Shown here in pieces: positions 17,393 to 25,709 of a stretch of 64,000 bases of DNA (position 1 is the first letter of the stretch; each line of letters opens with the position of its first letter). Source of the stretch: an uncultured Candidatus Saccharibacteria bacterium (lineage in GTDB: Bacteria > Patescibacteriota > Saccharimonadia > Saccharimonadales > Saccharimonadaceae); assembly GCA_947253945.1 (NCBI GenBank), contig CAMYAY010000001.1, positions 1 through 64,000 of the forward strand, in the 5' to 3' direction. The translations under genes and the position numbers were made by a program. The notes below the pieces were generated by a model. The model had not been told where the DNA came from and did no database searches. It saw only the letters and a list, made by a program, of their open reading frames with translations.

Positions 17393-18526
17393 ATGATCAA
17401 ATTAAGCCAAGTATTATATGCTGAATTTCAAAAAAATGAGCATAATTTACGTAATGTATTATTGTATATTGAGCAGTATGGCAATGTTGCGGTGCGTAAT
17501 GTAAATATTGCACTAAATCAGAAGGATGCGATGTCATATGCTATGGGTAAATTATTGGAAGAAATTAAGCAAAATGATGCAAATTTTTTGTCGTTTAGGC
17601 TATTTGATACAGAGGTGTATGTAAAACATGATCATAAAATTATTGTAGGTTGTAGTAGCTTAATTTATAATGATCGATTTCAGTTAAAGCCAAGTAATAT
17701 AGAAATATTTAATATGCTAAAACAACTAATGCTGAGTAATTGTAGCGATGATGCTTATTGCGGTGACGCAATGCAGAAGATACTGCGGATAGCTAAATTA
17801 GTTCGCAATAAGCGCGGTAAGCTTACTTTAAAGTCAGCCGCCCGAGCGTTGATGACTTTGGATGTAGCTAATCCAGATTGTTTAAAAGAACTATTTTGTA
17901 TTAATGAAGCAGAATTTGTTGATATAGTTAATGAGCTGAGGTGTATAGGAGTAGTTAAACCATTGGGTAATGGAGCTTGGATGCTTCTAGTGCATACTGA
18001 AGATGAGCTACTTGATTGTATTAAGAATGCTAAGTTGTATCCGCAAGAGGCTTATAGTAGGGCAACTAAGACGGCTTATTGTGACGGGGTGGGAGTGACT
18101 TATGACTTAAGTCCGATAAACAGTTTAGAGCGCGCGGACTATATTGCGGATATTTTAGCAAAATTTGCTAGCGAGATGAACTGGCCTAAAGCTAATTATA
18201 TGGCTTCCGATATATTAGATAAGTCCAGTTCGCCAATAGTAGCCGACAAGATGATTGACAATCTAGTTAAGCGTAGTGCGGTAGAGGGGTGGTTAAAAGA
18301 CGCTTGTGATGTTGTAGTGTTATGTCCACGGTGTGGCATTGAAGTGTGGCGTGCACTTTTGCGTTATTTGATTGTAAATGCTGATTGGCTAGTTGCGTGG
18401 TATGACGAAAAAGTTATATGTGATATTATAGAGGTGGTGAAAAAATATGATCATAAAAATGAAACGTGTGATAAGAGATTGTTAAAAAATATGATCAAAA
18501 AATTTGCGGATGCACATAATGAATAA
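17393..18526 (+). CDS. Hypothetical protein, unknown family
   Basis: I do not recognise this 377-residue protein. It is soluble-looking, rich in Asp, Asn, Lys and Ile, and probably mostly helical, with no signal or membrane segment. A CxxC pair (VLCPRCGIEVW, about 311-321) precedes a hydrophobic helix. The middle has the basic stretch RNKRGKLTLKSAARALM, which could bind nucleic acid or form a winged-helix-like unit, but that is a guess. I set the start at ATG 17393, where GGGAG is 6 bases upstream; the in-frame ATG at 17333 lies upstream of the -10. The next gene overlaps its stop by 8 bases. Codon use appears more AT-rich than in its neighbours. Confidence 0.7.
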   Translation: MIKLSQVLYAEFQKNEHNLRNVLLYIEQYGNVAVRNVNIALNQKDAMSYAMGKLLEEIKQNDANFLSFRLFDTEVYVKHDHKIIVGCSSLIYNDRFQLKPSNIEIFNMLKQLMLSNCSDDAYCGDAMQKILRIAKLVRNKRGKLTLKSAARALMTLDVANPDCLKELFCINEAEFVDIVNELRCIGVVKPLGNGAWMLLVHTEDELLDCIKNAKLYPQEAYSRATKTAYCDGVGVTYDLSPINSLERADYIADILAKFASEMNWPKANYMASDILDKSSSPIVADKMIDNLVKRSAVEGWLKDACDVVVLCPRCGIEVWRALLRYLIVNADWLVAWYDEKVICDIIEVVKKYDHKNETCDKRLLKNMIKKFADAHNE

Positions 18527-19217
18527 TTCCAATAAGTTAGATAAGGATTTAGTACCGATGCCTCAGCAGGATATGGCTGACGGTAAAGAATTAACGACTG
18601 CGCAAAAGATAGCAGAACAAACCAACGGTATCGTGACGTTACCGAATTTAATTACTATTGCGGGTATTGGGTTGGTGGCATTAGGATGCAATCAATTTAA
18701 ACATGGTCATCGCGCCAGAGGTATTGGGTTGGTGGCGCTTGGTGCAGCATGCGATTTGGTGGATGGCGCCTTGGCGCGTAAAACGCGTGTAGCTAATTAT
18801 CCCGCTGGGCGTTGGGGTGATATTGCGGCTGATGGAGCGAAGGCTGCATTAATTGCGAAGACGGCTTGTGATACTAAAATGATAAAAAAGTCTGAGTTAG
18901 CAGTAATTTATGGGCCAAAAATAGCCGGTTGGGCACTAAATGGCGCTGCTAAGTTTGTTTTACACCATGAGCCAAAGACTACCGGTGAAGGCAAGATAGC
19001 TGAAGCATCGCGCTGGGTGGCAATGGCGGGAATTATTGGCGGAAATGTGGCTAAAGAGCAAAGTAAATCTAGTTTAGCTAGGAAAGTGAAGTTTATTGGT
19101 GCGCTTGCTGCAACGGTATCTGGTGTATTGGGTGTAAAATCTGTAGCCAGTTATGTTAAGCAAACTGAGGATAACAATAAGAATTTAGCTAGTCGGGACG
19201 CGTCGACGGATCGTTAG
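18519..19217 (+). CDS. CDP-alcohol phosphatidyltransferase family protein
   Basis: This is an integral membrane enzyme that moves a phosphatidyl group from CDP-diacylglycerol to an alcohol such as glycerol phosphate or inositol phosphate. In 232 residues the signature D-xx-DG-xx-AR-x9-G-xxx-D-xxx-D is intact: DLVDGALAR followed by GRWGDIAAD. Hydrophobic segments flank it (IAGIGLVALGC and GLVALGAAC), and IGALAATVSGVLGV lies near the C-terminus. The ATG at 18519 overlaps the end of the previous gene; TTG at 18504 is an alternative. The 3' end overlaps convergent rarA by 29 bases. The alcohol acceptor is unknown. Confidence 0.82.
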   Translation: MNNSNKLDKDLVPMPQQDMADGKELTTAQKIAEQTNGIVTLPNLITIAGIGLVALGCNQFKHGHRARGIGLVALGAACDLVDGALARKTRVANYPAGRWGDIAADGAKAALIAKTACDTKMIKKSELAVIYGPKIAGWALNGAAKFVLHHEPKTTGEGKIAEASRWVAMAGIIGGNVAKEQSKSSLARKVKFIGALAATVSGVLGVKSVASYVKQTEDNNKNLASRDASTDR

Positions 19218-20394
19218 GCCTAAGCTGATTATAAAATTTATCTACTTCTGGGGCTAAGTAGCTACCGGTTTGATGAAAGCCGGCAACCCATTTGTAGCCT
19301 TGGTTATAACCCAAGTCTTTCATTAGTTTTGTTGGGGCGTTACGAAGATTGAGTGGTACTTCAGCATTCGGCAGTGTAGCAGCGGCTAACTTGGCTTGTT
19401 GCCAGGAGTTATAGGATTCGCGTGATTTTTTTGATTTAGCCAAAGCTAATGCTACATGAGATAATACAATACCGCCCTCCGGCATGCCAATTCTTTCTAG
19501 CGCTAGTGATGCACTAGTTGCTAGACTGAGCGCGCCATTGCCGGCTAGTCCAATGTCTTCGCTAGCAAAAACAATCATGCGGCGAGCAATGAATTTAGGA
19601 TCTTCGCCAGCCTCAATCATGCGAGCTAAGTAGTATAGGGTAGCGCGTTCGTCGCAGCCACGCATCGACTTAATGAAGGCGCTAATTAGATTGTAGTGTG
19701 AGTCGGCATTTTTATCATAGCGAGGTAGTTTGGCCCCGGCTGCTTGAGCAACAATTTTAGGTGTAATAGTTTCGCCATTGGTGAATGTTGCAGCCATCTC
19801 TAAGCTACCTAAAGCGGCTCGCGCATCACCATGTGATAGTTGTGCGATTAATTTGACGGATTCATCTGATATTTTAATATCGTTGCCGAGTAGTTTAACT
19901 GCATGTTGGAGTATTTCTATTAAGCTGCTTTCGGATAATTGGTGTAGCACAATAACGCGCGCTCGAGAAATAAGTGGAGCGATAACTTCAAATGATGGAT
20001 TTTCTGTAGTGGCGCCAATTAAAGTAATGAGTCCTGATTCAACATGCGGTAAAAAGGCATCTTGTTGTGCCTTATTGAAGCGGTGGATTTCATCGATAAA
20101 TAAAATTGTACGAATTTGTAGATTCCAATTCTGTCGAGCATGCTCAATTACTTGGTCTACGTCGGCGCGTTTTGCGTTGACAGCGGATAGTTCTATAAAA
20201 TCAGCATTAAATTCATGGGCTATGATGCGCGCTAGAGTAGTTTTCCCGGTGCCTGGTGGTCCCCATAAGATGAGCGAAGCAGGGTGCTCACTAGCTACTA
20301 TTTTAGTCAATATCTCAACTGCTTCGGGCTGGCCAATCACATCAGATAGGCTTTGTGGACGCAATTGTTCTGCTAGCGGCTGTCTACTATCCAT
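19189..20394 (-). CDS. rarA: Replication-associated recombination protein A (RarA/MgsA)
   Basis: This AAA+ ATPase related to clamp loaders acts at stalled forks. The 401-residue protein has Walker A LWGPPGTGKTTLARII (about 38-53), Walker B ILFIDEIHRFNKAQQDAFLP, sensor 1 IGATTENPSFEV, and the RarA-specific C-terminal domain with KSMRGCDERATLYYLARM and ASEDIGLA. The true start is 20394 (MDSRQPLAEQLRPQ): it has a -10 box 6 bases upstream, while longer frames run into tRNA-Leu. Its 3' end overlaps the CDP-alcohol transferase gene on the other strand. Confidence 0.95.
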   Translation of the reverse strand: MDSRQPLAEQLRPQSLSDVIGQPEAVEILTKIVASEHPASLILWGPPGTGKTTLARIIAHEFNADFIELSAVNAKRADVDQVIEHARQNWNLQIRTILFIDEIHRFNKAQQDAFLPHVESGLITLIGATTENPSFEVIAPLISRARVIVLHQLSESSLIEILQHAVKLLGNDIKISDESVKLIAQLSHGDARAALGSLEMAATFTNGETITPKIVAQAAGAKLPRYDKNADSHYNLISAFIKSMRGCDERATLYYLARMIEAGEDPKFIARRMIVFASEDIGLAGNGALSLATSASLALERIGMPEGGIVLSHVALALAKSKKSRESYNSWQQAKLAAATLPNAEVPLNLRNAPTKLMKDLGYNQGYKWVAGFHQTGSYLAPEVDKFYNQLRPNDPSTRPD

Positions 20395-20400
20395 ATTACA

Positions 20401-20406
20401 ATTATA
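20401..20406 (-). promoter_or_regulatory. -10 box of rarA (leaderless)
   Basis: On the minus strand, TATAAT, then TGTAAT (6 bases), then the ATG at 20394. Confidence 0.7.
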
Positions 20407-20473
20407 AACTAGTTTAAAAATATAGTTGAAATAAACATTGTTATTTGTTACTATATTATTAGCCATTTGATTT

Positions 20474-20558
20474 GCGCGAGTGGTGAAATTGGTATACACG
20501 TATGCCTTAGGAGCATATGCCTTCGGGCGTGGAGGTTCAAGTCCTCTCTCGCGCACCA
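20474..20558 (+). tRNA. tRNA-Leu (TAG)
   Basis: This is an 85-base class II tRNA. The acceptor GCGCGAG pairs with CTCGCGC, the anticodon loop is CTTAGGA, the variable arm contains GCCTTCGGGC, and CCA is encoded. Confidence 0.95.
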
Positions 20559-20574
20559 GTATTATTGCAATTAT

Positions 20575-20599
20575 TAGCCCACTCGGGCTATTTTATTTT
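20575..20599 (+). terminator. Terminator after tRNA-Leu (TAG)
   Basis: The hairpin TAGCCC-ACTC-GGGCTA is followed by TTTTATTTT. Confidence 0.85.
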
Positions 20600-20618
20600 A
20601 ATATTATTTTGGTTATGC

Positions 20619-20624
20619 TATACT
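20619..20624 (+). promoter_or_regulatory. -10 box of the FAD oxidase gene (leaderless)
   Basis: TATACT, then AGTGGT (6 bases), then the ATG at 20631. Confidence 0.65.
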
Positions 20625-20630
20625 AGTGGT

Positions 20631-22256
20631 ATGAGCAAGATAGGGGACTACTTAAATCAGCGATTATCTGGTGACGTATTATCTGATATTGGAGCAAGAG
20701 AGCGTTATTCAACCGATGGCAGCGTGCTTAATATAACACCACGTTTAGTAGTACTCCCGAGAACATTAGACGACGTACGCAAGGTGGCTCGATTTGCTTG
20801 GCGCTTAGCTGAGCGGGGTCAATTCCTATCATTGACCGCCAGAGGAGCCGGTACGGATCCAACTGGTGCAGCTATTACTGACGGCATCATCTTATCTATG
20901 CAAAACTACATGAATCATATTATGGAGCTAGATACTAAATCCAAGCTGGTTCGCGTGCAGGCGGGTATTAAATTAATGACGCTACGTGAAGCGATGGCTA
21001 CGCATGGTTTGAAGTTACTAGCTGATGATGGCGTTATTACTGATTGTACGATTGGTGGTATGTTGAGCTCAAATACAATAACGGATAGCTACATTAAGTA
21101 TGGTGACATGTTGAACTGCGTCGATTGCGTAGAAGTAGTGTTAGCTAATGGTGAAGTGATCCAGACCGGTAAGTTGACCAAGCGTGAGCTAAGTGCTAAG
21201 AAGGGCTTGGAAACAATGGAGGGTGACCTATATCGTTTTGTTGATTCGTTAATTGAAGATAACCCTGAAACAATAGATGCAATTAGTGCTGGACGCGCTC
21301 TAGATAGCACGGTATATGCACTTGACCGAGTAAAGGATAAAGATGGCAACTTTGACTTGACGCCATTATTTATTGGGTCGCAGGGTACTTTAGGCATTAT
21401 TACGCAAGCCATTCTAAAACTTGATGACTTATCGGAAGAACAGTCAATGATAGCAGCGGCTATTACAGAGGATCAGAATGAATCCGATTTATTTGATCGT
21501 CTGTCGCAATTAGTACCTAGCGCCTTTACTTTTATAGATGGCGATACATTGAAATTAATTACAGAAACTACTGGATATGAACCGTGGAAACTAGTTACAA
21601 AAAACATTCCTAAGCTATTAATATTTATGTCATTTGATGGTAAGTACCAAGCCAAGCAACTGAGGAAGGCTGGTAAAGTATTAGACTCGGCTGGCGTAGT
21701 AGATGCTAAGGTGGCAGTTAGCGCAGATGACCGTATGGAATTGGCTGCATTAAGAGATTCTACATATATTGTTAATAATTATAGCGACGATGGCAGTGCT
21801 GCGGTTCACTTGGTTGATAGCTTGGCAGTAGTACCAGAACATTTTGTAGATTTGATTGATAGAATTCATATCATACTAGACAATAATCATGTTAAAGCCG
21901 GTGTTTGGGGTAATTTGGGCGCAGGGACTATAACGGTTCGACCGCTATTAAATTTATCTAGTATTGGACATCGTCAGCTGGTATTTCGTTTGTTAAAGGA
22001 GTTTAGTCAAACAACCTTTGAATTAGATGGTGATATAGCTGGTTGTGGAGGTATTGGGCGATTACTAACGCCATATGCACGAAAGGAGCAGCATAAGGAA
22101 GTAGTTGATATGATGGATAAGTTGAGGAAAGAGTTTGACCCATTCCGCATTTTAAATCGTGATGTTTGCGGTGACATTGATCCACATAAACTTGTTGAAT
22201 ACTTACGCAATTCATATAGTACACCACGCGGTGATTCATATAATATGCGTAGTTAG
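20631..22256 (+). CDS. FAD-linked oxidase, GlcD/D-lactate dehydrogenase type
   Basis: This flavoprotein of the vanillyl-alcohol/p-cresol oxidase superfamily probably oxidises a 2-hydroxy acid. Of 541 residues, about 36-220 form the FAD-binding PP-loop region: LVVLPRTLDDVRKV, TARGAGTDPTGAAITDG and the later GGMLSSNTITDSYIKYGDM. The C-terminal part has GVWGNLGAGTITVRPLL and CGGIGRLLTPYARKE, and ends with FDPFRILNRD, the cap-domain motif of GlcD-like enzymes. No C-terminal Fe-S domain is present. The electron acceptor and substrate are unknown. The start is fixed by the -10 box; a longer frame runs into the upstream tRNA. Confidence 0.8.
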   Translation: MSKIGDYLNQRLSGDVLSDIGARERYSTDGSVLNITPRLVVLPRTLDDVRKVARFAWRLAERGQFLSLTARGAGTDPTGAAITDGIILSMQNYMNHIMELDTKSKLVRVQAGIKLMTLREAMATHGLKLLADDGVITDCTIGGMLSSNTITDSYIKYGDMLNCVDCVEVVLANGEVIQTGKLTKRELSAKKGLETMEGDLYRFVDSLIEDNPETIDAISAGRALDSTVYALDRVKDKDGNFDLTPLFIGSQGTLGIITQAILKLDDLSEEQSMIAAAITEDQNESDLFDRLSQLVPSAFTFIDGDTLKLITETTGYEPWKLVTKNIPKLLIFMSFDGKYQAKQLRKAGKVLDSAGVVDAKVAVSADDRMELAALRDSTYIVNNYSDDGSAAVHLVDSLAVVPEHFVDLIDRIHIILDNNHVKAGVWGNLGAGTITVRPLLNLSSIGHRQLVFRLLKEFSQTTFELDGDIAGCGGIGRLLTPYARKEQHKEVVDMMDKLRKEFDPFRILNRDVCGDIDPHKLVEYLRNSYSTPRGDSYNMRS

Positions 22257-22275
22257 TATGTTATAATGTAATTGC

Positions 22276-22362
22276 GCGCGCGTGGCGGAATTGGTAGACG
22301 CGCTAGCTTCAGGTGCTAGTGAGCTCACGCTCGTGGAGGTTCAAGTCCTCTCGCGCGCACCA
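22276..22362 (+). tRNA. tRNA-Leu (CAG)
   Basis: This is an 87-base class II tRNA. The acceptor GCGCGCG pairs with CGCGCGC, the anticodon loop TTCAGGT is in the CTAGC/GCTAG stem, the long variable arm is GAGCTCACGCTC, and CCA is encoded. Confidence 0.95.
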
Positions 22363-22372
22363 GTTTTATTTG

Positions 22373-22400
22373 CGGGCCGAGTTGCCCGTATTTATTTTAT
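22373..22400 (+). terminator. Terminator after tRNA-Leu (CAG)
   Basis: The hairpin CGGGC-CGAGTT-GCCCG is followed by TATTTATTTTAT. Confidence 0.75.
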
Positions 22401-22414
22401 AAGCTTAATCATGA

Positions 22415-22420
22415 TAAAAT
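22415..22420 (+). promoter_or_regulatory. -10 box of glgB (leaderless)
   Basis: TAAAAT, then 7 bases, then the ATG at 22428. Confidence 0.65.
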
Positions 22421-22427
22421 AGATTAC

Positions 22428-24386
22428 ATGAATAGCGATGTGGTAGTTGATAGATTATTAAAAGTTGATCCTTGGCTAAAACCATATCGAGCTGCGCTGA
22501 TTGATCGACAAAAATATATATCTGCTAAAAGTTGCGAAATTCTCGGTGACAACAGCATTGCTAATTTTGCGCTAGGTCATTTGTATTTTGGGCTACATCA
22601 TACTGATAGCGGTTGGGTAATGCGGGAGTGGGCTCCACATGCTAGTCAAATGTATCTTCATTGTGACAAGAACAATTGGCAGGATGATTTATCGTACCTG
22701 TTTCGTCCATTAGAAAATGGTGTATGGGAGCTAAAGTTATCAGAGGATAAGCTAGCGCATTTAGATCATTATAAATTACATATTTTTTGGGATGGTGGGG
22801 ATGCCGAACGGATTCCGGCGTATGCAGAGTATGTACTACAAGATAAAAAAACTAAATTATTTGCGGCAGCGGTATGGAATCCGGCTAAAAAATATGATTG
22901 GCGGCATGTAGCACCAATTAAACCACAGCAACAATTAATTTATGAGGCGCATATTGGCATGTCCGGCGAAGATGAGCAAGTGGCAACATACCAAGACTTT
23001 ATTGATAATGTTTTGCCAAGAGTAAAGCAACTAGGATATAACACTGTTCAATTGATGGCTATCCAGGAACACCCGTATTACGGTAGTTTTGGTTACCAGG
23101 TGGCAAACTTTTTTGCGGAGAGTTCGCGCTTCGGTACTCCAGCCGATTTAAAGCATCTGGTTGATGAGGCACATGGGATGGGCCTGCGGGTGGTGATGGA
23201 TGTGGTACACTCGCACTCGGTTAAGAACGAGAACGAAGGTTTGAGTAATTTTGCTGGCGACTATAACCAGTATTTCAAGCCAGGGTTGCATGAGGCGTGG
23301 AACTCGCGTTTATTTGATTACGGCAAACCAGAAGTGGTACATTTCTTGCTATCGAATCTACGATATTTCATGGATGAGTATCGCTTTGATGGGTTTCGCT
23401 TTGATGGTGTGACGAGTATGATCTATCATAATCATGGTTTAAACCAGTCGTTTACATCCTACAAGGACTATTTTACTGACAATACTGATCTAGATGCTTT
23501 GACGTACTTATCCATGGCAAATACTTTGGTACATGAGGTGAACTCTAATGCAATAACAATTGCTGAAGATATGAGCGCCATGCCGGGAATTGCTGCCCCA
23601 TCTAATATGGCTGGTATTGGCTTTGATTATCGCTTTAATATGGGTGCGCCTGATTTATGGATTAAGATGCTAAAGGACCAGCGGGATGAAGATTGGCAGA
23701 TGGGTAAGCTGTGGCATGAGCTAACTTCGCATCGCGCTGAGGAAAAAACAATTAATTATGCCGAGAGCCACGACCAAGCAATGGTGGGGGATAAGACAAT
23801 TATTTTTCGCCTATTAGATAAAGAAATGTATGAGCATATGCAAAAATCAGATCATAATTTAATAGTCGATCGCGGCATTGCTTTACATAAAATGATTCGA
23901 CTAATTACTGCTAGCACTAACGCTGGGGGATACCTAAATTTTATGGGCAATGAGTTTGGCCATCCGGAGTGGATTGATTTTCCACGTGAGGGTAATAATT
24001 GGTCGTATAAGTATGCTCGTCGCCAGTGGCATTTAGTGGATGATCCTAAATTGAAATTCTCGTGGCTGAATAATTTTGACAGAGATATGATTAATTTGGT
24101 TAAAAAACTGAGCGGTAGTTTGAAATGCTTATTGGTGGATGAGCAACGAAAAATTATTGCATATATACGTGATAATTATTTATTTGTGTTTAATTTTTCT
24201 AATACGTCATATACTGGTGTAGATATAGACGCTCCTGTCGGTAAATATCATATTGAATTAACTACAGATGATAATCGGTATGGCGGATTTGAGCGAATCG
24301 ATACGAAGATGAGTTATCCATCGGATGGTAAAATAACACTGTATTTGCCAGCACGTACAGCAACGGTGTGGCGTGTGCTAAAATAA
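22428..24386 (+). CDS. glgB: 1,4-alpha-glucan branching enzyme, eukaryote-type (GH13_8-like)
   Basis: This enzyme makes alpha-1,6 branches in glycogen. Of 652 residues, about 50-160 form an N-terminal CBM48-like domain and the rest a GH13 barrel. Region I is DVVHSHSVKNENEG. The nucleophile is Asp326 in FRFDGVTSM, the acid/base is Glu380 in IAEDMSAMPG, and region IV is ESHDQAMVGDKT. The segments MVGDKTIIFRLLDKEMYEHM, NFMGNEFGHPEWIDFPREG and YARRQWHLVDDPKL closely follow human and yeast GBE1 rather than E. coli GlgB, which suggests subfamily GH13_8. No glycogen synthase or phosphorylase lies in the window; a second GH13 enzyme is at 60952. Confidence 0.92.
   Translation: MNSDVVVDRLLKVDPWLKPYRAALIDRQKYISAKSCEILGDNSIANFALGHLYFGLHHTDSGWVMREWAPHASQMYLHCDKNNWQDDLSYLFRPLENGVWELKLSEDKLAHLDHYKLHIFWDGGDAERIPAYAEYVLQDKKTKLFAAAVWNPAKKYDWRHVAPIKPQQQLIYEAHIGMSGEDEQVATYQDFIDNVLPRVKQLGYNTVQLMAIQEHPYYGSFGYQVANFFAESSRFGTPADLKHLVDEAHGMGLRVVMDVVHSHSVKNENEGLSNFAGDYNQYFKPGLHEAWNSRLFDYGKPEVVHFLLSNLRYFMDEYRFDGFRFDGVTSMIYHNHGLNQSFTSYKDYFTDNTDLDALTYLSMANTLVHEVNSNAITIAEDMSAMPGIAAPSNMAGIGFDYRFNMGAPDLWIKMLKDQRDEDWQMGKLWHELTSHRAEEKTINYAESHDQAMVGDKTIIFRLLDKEMYEHMQKSDHNLIVDRGIALHKMIRLITASTNAGGYLNFMGNEFGHPEWIDFPREGNNWSYKYARRQWHLVDDPKLKFSWLNNFDRDMINLVKKLSGSLKCLLVDEQRKIIAYIRDNYLFVFNFSNTSYTGVDIDAPVGKYHIELTTDDNRYGGFERIDTKMSYPSDGKITLYLPARTATVWRVLK
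24379..24384 (+). promoter_or_regulatory. -10 box of hisS inside the glgB 3' end (leaderless)
   Basis: TAAAAT overlaps the final codons of glgB and ends 6 bases before the hisS ATG at 24391. Confidence 0.65.
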
Positions 24387-24390
24387 GAGT

Positions 24391-25680
24391 ATGAGTTTAG
24401 GTTTAGCTAGTTTGCGAGGTATGCGCGACTTGTATCCTGAAGATATGAGATTGCGTGAGTACATTTTTGCTGGGTGGCGTAAGGTGGTAGAACAGTATGG
24501 CTATGAAGAATACATGGCGCCTATGCTAGAGCCACTAGAAATGTATGCGGCGAAGAGTGGCGAAGAGATAGTCAATGAGCAGACATATGCATTCAGTGAC
24601 CGCGGCGAGCGTAAGGTGGCGATTCGTCCGGAAATGACACCATCTGTTACGCGAATGGTGGCAGCAAGGCGACAAGACATGCCGTTGCCGATACGGTTAT
24701 ATTCGATCGCCAATTTTATGCGTTATGAACGCCCGCAACATGGTCGTGAACGTGAGTTCTGGCAGCTGAATTTTGATTTATTTGGTGAGCCAGGTATTGC
24801 TGGTGATACTGAGATAATTCATATGGCGCATGACATTGTTAAGGAGTTTGGTGCCACTGACGATATGTTTACTATTAAAGTAAATGACCGTCGTTTGACA
24901 AACTATATTATGAGTAATTACCTTGGTCTTGATGCTGAACAAGGTGGACGTATGATTAAGCTACTAGACCGGTTTGATAAATTGCCACGTGAGACGTTTG
25001 ACGAATTAGCTAAGGAAATTATTGGCAGTAATGAATCAGCTGTAGACAAGTTGGCGGCAATACTAAAAGTCGATACTATTGACGATTTGCCGGCTGAGAT
25101 TAAGTCGAGCGATGCGCTGGCTCCAGTTCGAGAAGTATTAAATAATTTACGTAAATTAGGTGTCAATAACGCTAAATATGATATTAGACTAATGCGTGGT
25201 TTTGACTATTATACAGGTGTTGTGTTTGAGGTATTTGACGAGGCGCCCGAGAATCGTCGTGCTATGTTTGGCGGCGGTCGCTATGACGGCCTAGTCGCTA
25301 TGTTTGGCGTGGAAACTTTGCCAGTAGTTGGCGCAGCGCCAGGTGAGACGATGTTTGGCGAGTTCTTGCGTGCACATCAGCTTGTGCCAGAGTTATCGAC
25401 TAATGTGTCGGTATATTTATTACCAATGACAGATAACTTGTTATTGGAAGCTGAGAATTACGCTAGTGAATTACGCAAACTCGGTGTTAACGTTGCAGTT
25501 GACGCGACGGAGCGGAAATTAGATAAGCGGATTAAGGCTGGAATTAAACACGGTGCTAAATACATGGTATTTGTTGGCGAGGCGGAAGTTGCGGCCGGTA
25601 AATTGCAGCTAAAGAATGTTGCTACTGGCGACCAAGAACAACTTACGGTGTCGGAAATAGCACAAAGGGTTAACAGTTAA
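24391..25680 (+). CDS. hisS: Histidyl-tRNA synthetase
   Basis: This class II aminoacyl-tRNA synthetase charges tRNA-His. The 429-residue protein has the N-terminal LRGMRDLYPEDM and motif 2 in RYERPQHGREREFWQLNFD. The histidine A motif is LMRGFDYYTGVVFEVF, and motif 3 is the GGGRYDGL region. The C-terminal anticodon-binding domain includes ATERKLDKRIKAGIKHGAKY. Length is normal for the family. It starts 4 bases after glgB but has its own -10 box. Confidence 0.95.
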   Translation: MSLGLASLRGMRDLYPEDMRLREYIFAGWRKVVEQYGYEEYMAPMLEPLEMYAAKSGEEIVNEQTYAFSDRGERKVAIRPEMTPSVTRMVAARRQDMPLPIRLYSIANFMRYERPQHGREREFWQLNFDLFGEPGIAGDTEIIHMAHDIVKEFGATDDMFTIKVNDRRLTNYIMSNYLGLDAEQGGRMIKLLDRFDKLPRETFDELAKEIIGSNESAVDKLAAILKVDTIDDLPAEIKSSDALAPVREVLNNLRKLGVNNAKYDIRLMRGFDYYTGVVFEVFDEAPENRRAMFGGGRYDGLVAMFGVETLPVVGAAPGETMFGEFLRAHQLVPELSTNVSVYLLPMTDNLLLEAENYASELRKLGVNVAVDATERKLDKRIKAGIKHGAKYMVFVGEAEVAAGKLQLKNVATGDQEQLTVSEIAQRVNS

Positions 25681-25709
25681 TAGTAATATCTGGTAAAATA
25701 AGGAGTATT

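Noticed and set aside
19778..20407. 209-codon plus-strand frame opposite rarA
   Set aside because: It is the antisense shadow of rarA, whose AAA+ motifs are unmistakable; no start signal or domain supports the frame.
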